Numbered from the stretch's first letter, positions 17,285 through 26,236 are shown. The stretch is 64,000 nt of DNA from Pseudolabrys sp963742345 (GCA_963742345.1 CAVULO010000015.1:62001-126000), one strand, 5' to 3'. The notes: generated by a model from the letters alone, not told the origin. Numbers and translations: made by a program.

Positions 17285-17990
17285 CCCGTTGCTTGCAGTC
17301 CGCGACCTGCACGCCGGTTACGGAGAAACGGAGGTGTTGCGCGGTGTCGATCTCTCGGTGAATCCGGGCGAGGTCGTTGCCGTGCTCGGGTCGAATGGCG
17401 TCGGCAAGTCGACGCTCAATCGCGCCATCTCCGGCATCCTGCGCGCGCGCGCCGGCTCGATTTTCTTCGATGGCGCCGAAGTCATACGCGAAAAGCCGCC
17501 GGCGATCGTTGCACGCGGCCTCATCCACGTGCCGGAAGGACGGCGAATTTTCCCCAATATGTCCGTGCGCGAGAACCTTGATCTCGGCAGCTATCGGCGC
17601 GGCGGCGCGCGCCGCGTGCAAAACCGCGAACGCGTATTCGCAGCCTTTCCGCGCCTCTACGAGCGCCGCACTCAGCGCGCTGACACTCTTTCGGGCGGCG
17701 AACAGCAGATGCTTGCCATCGGTCGCGGGCTGATGGCTGAGCCCAAGCTGATTATCCTCGATGAGCCTTCGCTGGGGCTCTCACCGCTGCTCGTCGAGGA
17801 GCTGTTTATGCTCGTCAAGCGCATCAATGCGGATGGCGTCTCTGTGCTGCTTGTCGAGCAGAACGTTGTGCAAAGTCTCGAAGTCGCCGATCGCGCCTAC
17901 ATCCTCGCCGATGGAAAATTCGTCATGTCCGGCAGCGCCGCGGACATTGGCGCCAATCCCGAGCTCAAGCGCGCATATCTTGGAATGTGA
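17274..17990 (+). CDS. ABC transporter ATP-binding protein (LivF-like)
   Basis: A 238-residue ATPase started at the ATG at 17274, overlapping the LivG-like stop by 11 bases. LivF marks are LAVRDLHAGYGETEVLRGVD, Walker A GSNGVGKST, the phrase VPEGRRIFPNMSVRENL, signature LSGGEQQMLAIGRGLM and Walker B LIILDEPSLGLSP. It is the fifth and last importer gene. The next gene, a lyase of the isocitrate lyase family, starts 3 bases after the stop, so transporter and enzyme are made from one transcript. Confidence 0.92.
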   Translation: MDISPLLAVRDLHAGYGETEVLRGVDLSVNPGEVVAVLGSNGVGKSTLNRAISGILRARAGSIFFDGAEVIREKPPAIVARGLIHVPEGRRIFPNMSVRENLDLGSYRRGGARRVQNRERVFAAFPRLYERRTQRADTLSGGEQQMLAIGRGLMAEPKLIILDEPSLGLSPLLVEELFMLVKRINADGVSVLLVEQNVVQSLEVADRAYILADGKFVMSGSAADIGANPELKRAYLGM

Positions 17991-17993
17991 CGC

Positions 17994-18899
17994 ATGACCA
18001 GCATCAGCTTACGCGCCCGTCTCGCCGCCCCGCCGATCCTGATCGTACCGGGGGTATATGACCCATTCACTTCGCTGGTCGCCGAGCAGGCCGGCTTCGA
18101 AGCGCTTTACGTCTCAGGCGCGGCCATTGCCTATACGCGACTCGGCCGGCCCGACATCGGCTTAGTGAGCATGAGCGAGGTGGTGGAGACCGTAGCGCTG
18201 ATACGCGACCGCGTGCACGCCCATCTGGTTGTCGATGCCGATACTGGCTACGGCAATGCGCTAAATGTCGAGCGCACCGTCCGCTTGCTCGAGCGCGCGG
18301 GTGCCAATGCCATCCAAATCGAGGATCAGGATTTCCCCAAGCGCTGCGGCCATCTCGATGATAAGACCTTGATCCCAGCCTCAGAGATGGTCGGCAAGAT
18401 CAAAGCGGCCACGGATACGCGTCAGTCTCCGGATACGCTGATCGTTGCACGAACCGATGCGGTTGCGGTTGAGGGCCTTGACCGCGCGATAGAGCGTGCG
18501 CTGCTTTACCGCGACGCCGGTGCCGATCTCTTGTTCATCGAGGCGCCGAAAGCCCGTGAGGAATTGGAAAAGATAACGATCCGCGCTGGTGGCACGGTGC
18601 CCCTGATGGCCAATATGGTTGAAGGTGGAAAGACGCCGATGCTCTCCGCGTCTGAACTTGAAATGCTGGGGTTTTCGCTCGTTATCTTCCCCGGGGGAAT
18701 CGTCCGCGCGCTGGCGAAAACGGCGACCGAATATTATGCCTCACTCGCCGCACACGGCAGCACGCAGCCATTCCGCGCGCACATGTTCGACTTTACCGAG
18801 CTCAACGAACTGCTTGGTACGCCGCGCATGATCGAGCTTGGCAAGCGTCTGGCCTCGATTGAGCCGGTTGCCTCGAACGATGCGAAACGCAAGCGTTGA
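17994..18899 (+). CDS. Isocitrate lyase / PEP mutase family enzyme (methylisocitrate or dimethylmalate lyase-like)
   Basis: A 301-residue TIM-barrel enzyme that would cleave or rearrange a carbon-carbon bond next to a carboxylate. It contains VVDADTGYGNALNVERTV (metal-binding D81 and D83), IQIEDQDFPKRCGH with E110 and the catalytic cysteine loop K116-R-C118-G-H120, and IVARTDA. The K-R/K-C-G-H loop indicates a true lyase of the 2-methylisocitrate or 2,3-dimethylmalate type, not PEP mutase or oxaloacetate hydrolase. Length fits PrpB and dimethylmalate lyase. It is translated three bases after the importer ATPase and shares the neighbourhood with a LeuCD-type hydratase, which suggests a hydratase-lyase route for an imported branched dicarboxylate. 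Confidence 0.85.
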   Translation: MTSISLRARLAAPPILIVPGVYDPFTSLVAEQAGFEALYVSGAAIAYTRLGRPDIGLVSMSEVVETVALIRDRVHAHLVVDADTGYGNALNVERTVRLLERAGANAIQIEDQDFPKRCGHLDDKTLIPASEMVGKIKAATDTRQSPDTLIVARTDAVAVEGLDRAIERALLYRDAGADLLFIEAPKAREELEKITIRAGGTVPLMANMVEGGKTPMLSASELEMLGFSLVIFPGGIVRALAKTATEYYASLAAHGSTQPFRAHMFDFTELNELLGTPRMIELGKRLASIEPVASNDAKRKR

Positions 18900-18957
18900 A
18901 GGCCCACGTTACTCTAATTTCTGCCGTCTACCGATAGAATACCAGGAGAAATCTCGA

Positions 18958-20430
18958 ATGGCGAAGATGTTCGATCTTGTGATCAAAAATGCCCGGGTCG
19001 TGCGACCAAACAAGACGTCAATCGATCGGCTCGACATTGCGGTCAAAGACGGAAAGGTCGTCCGGGTCGCGCCTGCGATCCAGACAGAGCACGCCAAAGA
19101 AATCTTCGATGCCAAAAATCTTTTGGCTTTCCCAGGCTGCGTCGATGCCCACATGCATGTCGGAATCTATCAGCCCCTGGCCCAGGATGCCGTTTCGGAA
19201 AGCAAGGCAGCGGCGATGGGTGGAGTAACTTCGAGCCTCAACTACATGCGCACCGGACAATATTATCTCAATCGAGGCGGTCCATACCGTGACTTCATGC
19301 CCGAAGTGCTCAAGCAATCCGATGGCCGATTTTGGGTCGACTACGGCTTTCACATCGCTCCGATCGAAGCGGCCCATATTGACGAGATGGAAAATCTCGC
19401 TCTCGCGTATGGCGTCACTTCATTCAAAATTTTCATGTTTTATGGGGGTTATGGGCTGCATGGGAGGTCGGACAAACAGAATGAATTCCTGATGATCGGC
19501 CCCGACGAGCGTTATGACATCGCTCATTTCGAATTTATCATGCGATCTGCCCAGCGATTGATGGCAAAACATCCTGAGCTTGCTGACCATATTAGTGTCA
19601 GCCTTCACTGTGAACTTGCAGACATCCTAAATGCATACACAAAAATCGTTGAGCGTGAGGGCAAGTTAACCGGTCTGAGTGCTTACAGTGCCGCCCGTCC
19701 TCCGCACTCTGAAGGACTTGCAATCTGGATCGCGTCCTATCTGGCCAATGAAACGAACTGTCTGAATATCAATCTGCTGCATCTCAGCTCGCGAAAGGCG
19801 GTGGATGCAGCGTGGACCATGCAACAGGTTTTTCCCCACATTGCATTTCGCCGGGAAGTCACAGTGGGTCATCTCCTCCTGGACACCGACTGCGAATGCG
19901 CCGTTCACGCGAAGGTCAATCCGCCGATCCGTCCGCGGGAGGACGTGGAGGCCTTATGGCAAGCCGTCCTCGACCGTAAGATCGACTGGATAGTCAGCGA
20001 TCATGCCTGTTGTTCAAGCGAGCAGAAATGGTCAAAGGACGATCCGACCAATATTTGGCTCGCCAAAGCGGGCTTCGGCGGCACTGAGTACTTGCTCTCT
20101 GGGGTGTTGAGTGAAGGCAGCAAACGCGGCATGTCCTACAATCATATGGCCGAGCTACTGAGTTGGAAGCCGGCACAGCGGTTTGGATTGCTCACCAAGG
20201 GCGATCTTGCTCCAGGTTTCGACGCTGATATCGCTCTTATCGACCCGGAGGAAAGTTTTGTCGTGCGGGCAGCGAATTCTGAATCGGAGCAAGGATATTC
20301 GCCCTTCGAGGGCCAAGAACTCACGGGTCGCGTGAAGAGCACGTTCCTTCGCGGTAACTTGATCTATCATGCCGGCAAGGTCGTCGGGCCTGCACGGGGC
20401 CAATACTTGCGACGGCCTCTGAATTGGTAG
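18958..20430 (+). CDS. Dihydropyrimidinase / hydantoinase-like cyclic amidohydrolase
   Basis: A 490-residue amidohydrolase from the ATG at 18958 (AGGAGAAATCTCGA upstream). It has GCVDAHMHVG with H65 and H67 for one metal, FKIFMFYGG with K157 in the position of the bridging carbamylated lysine, SLHCEL and IVSDHACCS for later histidine and aspartate ligands, and the closing LAPGFDADIALIDPEESFVV typical of the hydantoinase/dihydroorotase group. It would open a cyclic imide or ureide ring (hydantoin, dihydropyrimidine, allantoin or analogue). Length fits D-hydantoinase. It follows the lyase gene by 58 bases. Its base composition is slightly less GC-rich than the liv-type genes before it. Confidence 0.85.
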   Translation: MAKMFDLVIKNARVVRPNKTSIDRLDIAVKDGKVVRVAPAIQTEHAKEIFDAKNLLAFPGCVDAHMHVGIYQPLAQDAVSESKAAAMGGVTSSLNYMRTGQYYLNRGGPYRDFMPEVLKQSDGRFWVDYGFHIAPIEAAHIDEMENLALAYGVTSFKIFMFYGGYGLHGRSDKQNEFLMIGPDERYDIAHFEFIMRSAQRLMAKHPELADHISVSLHCELADILNAYTKIVEREGKLTGLSAYSAARPPHSEGLAIWIASYLANETNCLNINLLHLSSRKAVDAAWTMQQVFPHIAFRREVTVGHLLLDTDCECAVHAKVNPPIRPREDVEALWQAVLDRKIDWIVSDHACCSSEQKWSKDDPTNIWLAKAGFGGTEYLLSGVLSEGSKRGMSYNHMAELLSWKPAQRFGLLTKGDLAPGFDADIALIDPEESFVVRAANSESEQGYSPFEGQELTGRVKSTFLRGNLIYHAGKVVGPARGQYLRRPLNW

Positions 20431-20677
20431 CTTTGGCCAGCAAATAGAGGGGGCGTCGCGCGTGCCGAAAGAAGGCCTGCCGATCAATGGCCTGACCTGT
20501 TATTAATTCTGGCGGCTGTTGGAAGGGACAATTCGTGAGGGGAATTGTGTGGGCTGCGTTTGCGGGCGGGGTCATGGTGTCGGCGGCGTCTAAATTCCGC
20601 CCCCCGGTTGCTGGATGCCGGCCGCAGGGCTTATTCTCATGACAAGCAAAAAGAATATAGCTGTCCAGGAGGAGACC
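20431..20677. other. Intergenic region
   Basis: 247 bases between the hydantoinase-like gene and the Vgb-like gene. It carries a CAGGAGGAGACC ribosome site just before the Vgb-like start. I see no terminator with a T-run, no RNA gene and no frame with protein-like content; a minus-strand open frame across it is a by-product of high GC. Confidence 0.4.
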
Positions 20678-22348
20678 ATGTGTTCCCGTCCGCTTGCCGC
20701 TGCTGTGAGCTTGGCGTTCGCGGTTCTGGTATCGGGCGCTGCCCTGCCGCAGACGCTCGCCACCGCGCTGACAGGCGTTGTCAGCTCCGCCGAGAATAAC
20801 GCGATGGAGGGAGTGCTGGTCAGCGCCAGCAAAACGGGATCGTCCGTTACGGTGACAGTGGTGACCGGCAAGAATGGGCGCTTTTCCTTCCCCGCGGGCA
20901 AACTGGGACCGGGTCATTATTCCCTGGGAGTGCGCGCGGTCGGCTATGACCTCGACGCCCCCAAGGCAATCGAGATCACAGAACAGAAGACGACGGCACT
21001 CGACCTCCAGTTGCGCAAGACCGAAGATCTCGGCGCGCAATTGTCGAATGGCGAATGGTTGGCGAGCATTCCCGGTACCGACCAACAGAAAGGCCAGTTG
21101 CTCAACTGCGTCGGCTGCCACACGCTTGAGCGCATCGTGCGCTCTAAATATGACGTGAGTGCCTTCCTCACCCAGGTATTGCCGCGCATGCAGGGTTATG
21201 TGAACCAGAGCATACCGGCGCATCCGCAATTGCGCCGCGCCGAGCGCCTCATGGAGGAACGCGGTGATCAGCGTGTTCAGGTTTATCGCGCGGCGGCGGA
21301 GTATCTCAGCACAATCAATCTCAGCGCCGGCTCGCAATGGAGCTACGCGCTCAAAACATTTGCGCGTCCAACCGGCCGGGCGACGCAGGTTATCTACACG
21401 GAATACGCTCTGCCGCGCGAGACGATTTCGCCGCATGACGTGATCTTGGATGCAGACGGTATCGTCTGGTATTCGAGCTTCGGCGAGCAAAATCTGGGCA
21501 GGCTTGATCCCAAGAGCGGAAAGGTCACCGAATATCCGATTCCCGAGCACAAACCCGGCTTTCCGACCGGGGGGCTCGGCCTACGCGCGGACAAGGTCGG
21601 CAATTTGTGGCTTGGCAATATGTATCAGGCCACAATCATCAAATTCGACCGCAAGGCGGAATCGTTCCAATTTTGGCCGCTGCCGCCCGAACAGAACATC
21701 GACGCCGCGCAGGTCAATATGGTGAGCCCGCAAAGCTCGCATATCGACGGCAAAGTCTGGACGCAGAACAACGGCTTTGCCGGCGTGCACCGTCTCAACA
21801 TCGCTACCGGCAAAATCGAAACGTGGGAGCCGTTCAAGAACGCTCCCAAGGGCGAACCGCACAATATCTATGACGTTATCCCTGATTCCAAAAACAACGT
21901 CTATTTCACCGATTTTCGCCATCAGCATATCGGGCGCATCGACGCCGATACGGGTGAAGTCAAGTTGTTCGAGCTTCCCACGGCTCGCTCTTCGCCCCGG
22001 CGCGGAAGCATGGATGCGCAGGATCGCCTCTGGTTTGGCGAGTACCGGGGTGATCGCATCGGGATGTTCGATACCAGAACCGAGCAGTTCAAGGAGTGGA
22101 AACTCAGCACGCGGTGGGCATCGCCCTATGACGTCACTCTCGACAAGAACGAGAACGCGTGGACCGGATCTATGATCACGGACCAAGTGACACGACTAGA
22201 CACAAAAACCGGCGAGATGGTCGATTATCTGCTGCCGAGGTCAACAAACATTCGCCGAGTTTTTGTAGACAACACGACAACGCCGGTTAGCTTCTGGGTT
22301 GGCAGCAATCACGGCGCTTCCATCATCAAAGTTGAACCGCTGGACTGA
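20678..22348 (+). CDS. Secreted Vgb-like beta-propeller protein with carboxypeptidase-regulatory-like and haem c motif
   Basis: A 556-residue exported protein started at the ATG at 20678 (CAGGAGGAGACC ahead). Order: signal peptide to about residue 25; a beta-sandwich like CarboxypepD_reg domains (about 28-112, with VLVSASKTGSSVTVTV and TGKNGRFSFPAG); a haem c binding site C144-V-G-C147-H148; then repeats of the virginiamycin B lyase (Vgb, COG4257) propeller from about 240 to the end, such as DGIVWYSSFGEQNLGRLDP and RLWFGEYRGDRIGMFD. Vgb is a streptogramin lyase, but proteins of this combined type are more likely periplasmic sensors or redox enzymes. The single haem suggests electron transfer. 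No direct partner is evident. Confidence 0.75.
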   Translation: MCSRPLAAAVSLAFAVLVSGAALPQTLATALTGVVSSAENNAMEGVLVSASKTGSSVTVTVVTGKNGRFSFPAGKLGPGHYSLGVRAVGYDLDAPKAIEITEQKTTALDLQLRKTEDLGAQLSNGEWLASIPGTDQQKGQLLNCVGCHTLERIVRSKYDVSAFLTQVLPRMQGYVNQSIPAHPQLRRAERLMEERGDQRVQVYRAAAEYLSTINLSAGSQWSYALKTFARPTGRATQVIYTEYALPRETISPHDVILDADGIVWYSSFGEQNLGRLDPKSGKVTEYPIPEHKPGFPTGGLGLRADKVGNLWLGNMYQATIIKFDRKAESFQFWPLPPEQNIDAAQVNMVSPQSSHIDGKVWTQNNGFAGVHRLNIATGKIETWEPFKNAPKGEPHNIYDVIPDSKNNVYFTDFRHQHIGRIDADTGEVKLFELPTARSSPRRGSMDAQDRLWFGEYRGDRIGMFDTRTEQFKEWKLSTRWASPYDVTLDKNENAWTGSMITDQVTRLDTKTGEMVDYLLPRSTNIRRVFVDNTTTPVSFWVGSNHGASIIKVEPLD

Positions 22349-22397
22349 CCGACCGGCAGCCGTTGCTGACCGGGTTCGACGGCAGAAATTGGTAGTC

Positions 22398-22425
22398 ATG
22401 TCCGCTATTGGCACAAAGCGGACAT
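22398..22425. repeat. Short palindrome, GTCCGC...GCGGAC family, copy 2
   Basis: ATGTCCGCT at 22398-22406 and AGCGGACAT at 22417-22425 are exact inverted arms of 9 bases with a 10-base middle (ATTGGCACAA). This is the most perfect of four copies in the window. It lies 58 bases ahead of an ABC binding protein gene and reads on the plus strand as the short peptide MSAIGTKRT, a wording I recall from many spurious annotations in Bradyrhizobium genomes. Confidence 0.65.
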
Positions 22426-22482
22426 CACTGGGCCCTTCCAATATTCCTATTTCAGTCGCTACGATGTCCTACCGAGGGGCAC

Positions 22483-23466
22483 ATGAAGCGGCGCGAGTTC
22501 ATTACTCTGCTTGGCAGTGCGGGGGCTGTGTGGCCGCTGGCGGCACTGGCGCAGCAAGCTGCGAAGATCCCCCGGGTAGGGCTTTTGTCACCTTTCACTC
22601 CCGACGATACCGCGCCCTGGCACCAGGCTTTTTTGCGCGGGCTCTCTGATCTGGGGTGGGTCGATGGAAAGAATATCGCCATCGAGTACCGATATTCTAA
22701 TGGGAGAAACGATAGCCTTCCCGGGCTTATCGCCGATCTCATACGGCTCAAGGTCGACATCATCGTCACGGCCGTCACTAACGATACTCTGGCTGCCAAG
22801 AACGGGGCTGGAGGAATTCCAATCGTAATGGCTGCTGCGGGGGATCCGGTAGCGACCGGGATTGTTGCGAGTTTGGCGCGGCCTGGCGGCAACATTACTG
22901 GTCTGTCTCAGATGAACCCAGAACTGACCGGCAAACGGCTGGAGTTACTCAAAGAAATTGCTCCTAATATTTCCTCAGTGGCCGTGCTCTTGAATCCAGA
23001 TGACCCAATTTCCATGCTTGGCCTTAACGAAGTCGAGCTTCCAGCGCGTAAGATGAAAATCGAAGTTCACCCGCTGGAAGTGCGGAACAGCCGCGACTTG
23101 GACAATGCTTTGCAAGAGGCGGTCAAATTGCGCGCGGACGCTCTTGCCATCATGCCAAATCCGGTATTCGTGACAAATCTCAAACTGATTGCAGACTTTG
23201 CGGTCCAAAACCGGCTGCCCTCGATGTTTCACTTGCGGGAATTCGCGAAAGCTGGCGGTCTTGTGTCGTATGGCGTGGACCGTATCGACTTGTTCCGGCG
23301 TGCCGCCGCGTTCGTCGACAAGATCTTGAAAGGGGCCAGCCCGTCCGACTTGCCGATCGAGCAGCCGACCAAATTCGAGCTCACCATCAACCTCAAGACC
23401 GCCAAGGCGCTCGGCCTGACGGTACCGCCGAAGCTACTGCTTACGGCCGACGAGGTGATCGAATGA
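22483..23466 (+). CDS. ABC transporter substrate-binding protein (ABC_sub_bind family)
   Basis: A 327-residue periplasmic binding protein. The ATG at 22483 (GAGGGGCAC upstream) starts MKRREFITLLGSAGAVWPLAALAQQ in part: a twin-arginine-free RR leader ending at ALAQQ. The mature domain has IPRVGLLSPFTPDD, GLSDLGWVDGKNIAIEYRYS and ARPGGNITGLS, all characteristic of the PF04392-type family that is expanded in Bradyrhizobium. These stand near TrpXYZ-type permeases in some genomes; here no permease or ATPase adjoins, so it is an orphan. It ends with LTVPPKLLLTADEVIE, the usual C-terminal wording. Confidence 0.88.
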   Translation: MKRREFITLLGSAGAVWPLAALAQQAAKIPRVGLLSPFTPDDTAPWHQAFLRGLSDLGWVDGKNIAIEYRYSNGRNDSLPGLIADLIRLKVDIIVTAVTNDTLAAKNGAGGIPIVMAAAGDPVATGIVASLARPGGNITGLSQMNPELTGKRLELLKEIAPNISSVAVLLNPDDPISMLGLNEVELPARKMKIEVHPLEVRNSRDLDNALQEAVKLRADALAIMPNPVFVTNLKLIADFAVQNRLPSMFHLREFAKAGGLVSYGVDRIDLFRRAAAFVDKILKGASPSDLPIEQPTKFELTINLKTAKALGLTVPPKLLLTADEVIE

Positions 23467-23565
23467 GCCATCGATATCTGTTGCTAGCACGTAGCGGGCG
23501 AACGAAGGGTTGGAACTCTCAAATTCCACCCGCGCATCAAGGTTTGTACTAAGGGACTTGGCGCA

Positions 23566-23964
23566 ATGCGCAATTTCCGGCGGGCAGCAATAATCTTCAT
23601 TTTAGTTACATTGGCGCTTTCGTCTCCCGCCCATGCTGTCTGCGGCCCCGGACATGAAAGCTGCGAACCTTCAGCAGGTGAAGCGCGGGCGAAGGTAGAA
23701 CAGCTACTCAATTCGGCTTTCCTGACGCCGTACTCGATAGTCAGATTGGACAACCTCGATGCTCGTGGCGTTGAGACGCAGGGCCACAAAATATATGAAA
23801 TGCGGTTTTTAGCTGTATTAAATTATTCTGACGACAAGCTGCGGTGTCGAAAGAGTCTTTGCCCCGAGTTGCAAAACTATTTGGTGGAAGTCGATGGGGT
23901 TGAAAAGAAAGCAACAGTCGCGGGCTGGCTATTTTTTGAACAAACGGAACAAGGTTGGCGCTAA
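23566..23964 (+). CDS. Small secreted protein of unknown function
   Basis: 132 residues. A signal peptide (RRAAIIFILVTLALSSPAHA) is followed by a short cysteine pair CGPGHESC and a mature domain with DDKLRCRKSLC near residue 100. I do not recognise a family. The pattern of paired cysteines suggests a disulfide-stabilised periplasmic domain. It stands alone after the ABC binding protein. The coding part is more AT-rich than its neighbours, which may indicate a lineage-specific gene. Confidence 0.5.
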   Translation: MRNFRRAAIIFILVTLALSSPAHAVCGPGHESCEPSAGEARAKVEQLLNSAFLTPYSIVRLDNLDARGVETQGHKIYEMRFLAVLNYSDDKLRCRKSLCPELQNYLVEVDGVEKKATVAGWLFFEQTEQGWR

Positions 23965-23976
23965 AGCGCGATCTTT

Positions 23977-24007
23977 GACGTCTGCTATTGACCGGAAAGC
24001 GGGCGTT
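23977..24007. repeat. Short palindrome, GTCCGC...GCGGAC family, degenerate copy 3
   Basis: GACGTCTGCT at 23977-23986 and AGCGGGCGT at about 23999-24007 are imperfect inverted arms that align with the cleaner copies at 7229 and 22398 (core TCTGCTATTG...AAAGCGG). It lies just after the small secreted protein gene and just before the stop of the convergent DUF3551 gene, where it could act as a shared stem-loop. Confidence 0.45.
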
Positions 24008-24014
24008 TGCGCTG

Positions 24015-24281
24015 CTACTGCGGGCGAGCGCCATGCTTCCGGGGGCGCTTGGGTTCTTTCAGCCCGGTGACGTAGTACGGATTCGGATTGCACCAGCCAC
24101 GATTTCCCGCCAGCACGTTCGATCGGCATTCTTCGAACGAGCGATACTGACAGTCCCAATACACACTATCTTCGGTCATTGAGATCACCGCGCACCAAGG
24201 GGGCTCGGAGGCAGCCGCCCGCAGTAGACCGAATACCAAAGCAGCAATCGTGGTGACTACCGCCAAAATCGTGCGGGCCAT
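24015..24281 (-). CDS. DUF3551 family small secreted protein, copy A
   Basis: 88 residues when started at the ATG at 24281, chosen because MARTILAVVTTIAALVFGLL begins a signal peptide; a longer frame to 24347 would put hydrophilic sequence before it. The mature domain PPWCAVISMTEDSVYWDCQY, then SFEECRSNVLAGNRGWCNPNPYY, has four cysteines spaced as in DUF3551, a family of short exported proteins abundant in Bradyrhizobium. Function is unknown. A paralogue lies at 37265. The gene stands alone with unrelated neighbours on both sides. Confidence 0.7.
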   Translation of the reverse strand: MARTILAVVTTIAALVFGLLRAAASEPPWCAVISMTEDSVYWDCQYRSFEECRSNVLAGNRGWCNPNPYYVTGLKEPKRPRKHGARPQ

Positions 24282-24419
24282 CTTCAATCTCCATAGTAGG
24301 CTGCTGGTAATAACACCAGACAGCCTGTCAACATTCCTGTTGACCAATTATTTCCCGCACACGCCTATCCGCGCTGCTGCAACGGCGCAAACGCGGTTGG
24401 CGCGATCGGGCAGGGGGTC

Positions 24420-25347
24420 TCAGCGGACTTCGAGCACCAGCTTGCCCTGGAGATGGCGCGCTTCGCTGACTTGGTGCGCCTGCGCGGCGTCGGCAAGTCT
24501 ATATCGGACGATCGTGGGTGGCCGTATCGCACCGGCATCGAGAAGGGCCAGCATTCGCTCGAGATGGGCACGGTCGCGAATGACGTTGGGGCGCAACGTC
24601 TCGACATCGTTGCGGGCCGGATGAAATCCCTCCGGCGCTGGTGCAATCCACACGAGTTTGCCGCCGGGCTTTAGCACCGCGTAGGAGCCGGCTCGAACGT
24701 CGCCGCCGACGGTGTCGAATACCACGTCGCAGATGGGACCGATCTCGGTGAAATCCCTGGCGTTGTAGTCGATCACCTGGTCAGCGCCGAGGCCGCGCAC
24801 ATACGAGTGATTGCCGGCACTCGCAGTCGCGATCACCGTCGCGCCGAGGTGCTTCGCAAGTTGCACGCCAAATCCCGCGACGCCGCCGGCTCCTCCCTGG
24901 ATCAAAATAGTCTGACCCGCGTTGAGTTGCGCCGTATCTTCAATTGCAGTGAGGGCGGTGAGGCTGGTGAGCCCCAGAGCAGCCGCCTCGGCATGGCCGA
25001 GGCGATCCGGCTTTTTGGCGATGATCGCGGCGTTGATGGCAATCTTTTCGGCGTAGGCCCCTTCGATGCCTTGGTCGGTCACACCGAACACGGCGTCCCC
25101 AACGGCAAAATCGGTGACGCCGGCTCCGACGTGTACTGACAATTCCGGAAAAATCCCGGCCAAGGATATGAGGGAACCGACTAAGATTGTACCGCCCTCG
25201 TCCCAGCCGCACCTTGTAATCGGCCCCGTTTACGCTGGCGGCGTGAATGTCGACTACCACTTCGCCGGGCCCAGCAGTCGGATCCGGCGCCTCGCCGTAG
25301 CGCAGCATCTCCGGTCCGCCGTGATTTATCAGTAGCACCGCCTTCAT
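24420..25347 (-). pseudogene. Zinc-type alcohol dehydrogenase / NADPH:quinone reductase family protein, frameshifted
   Basis: Two frames read on from one another as one MDR-family oxidoreductase of about 308 residues. The first, from ATG 25347, encodes MKAVLLINHGGPEMLRYGEA up to HILGRDFSGIVS. The second, ending at 24420, resumes with VGAGVTDFAVGDAVFGVTDQ and holds the Rossmann motif IQGGAGGVAGFGVQLAKHLG and FDTVGGD. A single extra base near 25131-25140 (AGTACACGTC read on the minus strand) separates them. Intact relatives reduce quinones or enones with NADPH and lack zinc ligands in most cases. The gene is either newly inactive or the assembly has an inserted base. Confidence 0.8.
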
Positions 25348-25375
25348 CACGTTCCTCGGCCGTGTGCGTGGAGTA

Positions 25376-25702
25376 CTACTTTGGCGGTTCTGAGTTGCTT
25401 GCTCGAATGTTACGCCAGAGAACCTTGACCAGATATACGCTACCGGCTGCGAGCACGATCGCAAAAAGAAGCGTCGACAGCGCACTCACAATTACTATCT
25501 GGTCTTTGTCCGAGATTCCGCCAGAGAAAACCGTCGTTGGCAGATAGCGCGACACGTCGCCTGTCGCGGTGACGGCGAGCAGCGGAAAGAATGGTACCGT
25601 CACAAGCGCAATAATAAGATAATCCCAGATGCGCTCGGCCACATACCAAACCAGCCAGGTGGTAATTGCAAACATCAGGATGAGGCAGGCTGTTAGTATC
25701 AC
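25376..25702 (-). CDS. Small membrane protein of unknown function
   Basis: 108 residues from a GTG at 25702, with three hydrophobic segments: about 2-22 (LTACLILMFAITTWLVWYV), 26-47 and 71-92 (IVIVSALSTLLFAIVLAAG), a charged end and no cysteines. I do not recognise a family. There is no clear ribosome site before the GTG. It lies between the broken quinone reductase and a cytochrome c' gene on the same strand, with short gaps of 28 and 27 bases, so it may belong to their transcript. Confidence 0.45.
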   Translation of the reverse strand: MILTACLILMFAITTWLVWYVAERIWDYLIIALVTVPFFPLLAVTATGDVSRYLPTTVFSGGISDKDQIVIVSALSTLLFAIVLAAGSVYLVKVLWRNIRASNSEPPK

Positions 25703-25729
25703 CGGCTTGATGACGTAGGTTTGGGGCGC

Positions 25730-26236
25730 TCAATCGGCCTTCATGTTTACCGCGTGACACGCGTTGCAGTGCTCGCGCAATTGCGCAATCAGAGGTCTGA
25801 AATCGGCGGCACGCTTGGCGCGGCTGGCACTCCAGGCGATCTTTGAAGCTTCCGTGGCGCGTTGATAGAAATCGGCAAAATTCGTCCACACCTCGGGCGA
25901 CGCGAACGTGTCGGTCGCGGGATCGCGATCAGCGCCCGGTTTCCATTGATTGGTGGCCGGCGGGAACATGTGCGGAAACGCCATCAGCATGGTCGAGATC
26001 GTTTCTGCATGCTCCTGTGCATCAGCCAACTCGAGCTTACCTTCCGGCGCCAGCATGGTCTCGATCTCGTCCATGTTCATGTCGATGGCGCCCATCAGAA
26101 TCTTGCGCGCGAAAATCGTGTCCTTGGCCGCCGGCAGCTCCTGAGCAGGCGTTGCACCCGTCAGCAATCCAACTGTTATTACCGCGATGGCAGTAGCCAT
26201 TGCCACGGCACCTGAAAATTCACGGCGAAAACGCAT
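25730..26236 (-). CDS. Cytochrome c' family (class II c-type cytochrome)
   Basis: 168 residues with a signal peptide to about residue 31 (ending TPAQEL) and a C-terminal haem c site C157-N-A-C160-H161, the arrangement of class II cytochromes, where the haem binds near the end of a four-helix bundle. The body is helical (MNMDEIETMLAPEGKLELADAQ in part). Such proteins sit in the periplasm and bind NO or carry electrons. It is followed on the same strand by a DUF6152-like protein and secreted and membrane proteins, so it may supply electrons or respond to a small gas in that cluster. Confidence 0.85.
   Translation of the reverse strand: MRFRREFSGAVAMATAIAVITVGLLTGATPAQELPAAKDTIFARKILMGAIDMNMDEIETMLAPEGKLELADAQEHAETISTMLMAFPHMFPPATNQWKPGADRDPATDTFASPEVWTNFADFYQRATEASKIAWSASRAKRAADFRPLIAQLREHCNACHAVNMKAD

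Noticed and set aside
20321..21550. Open frame of 409 codons on the minus strand across the hydantoinase end, the gap and the Vgb-like gene
   Set aside because: It has no family features, no ribosome site, and its codons are the mirror of two well-supported plus-strand genes; high GC makes such frames open by chance.
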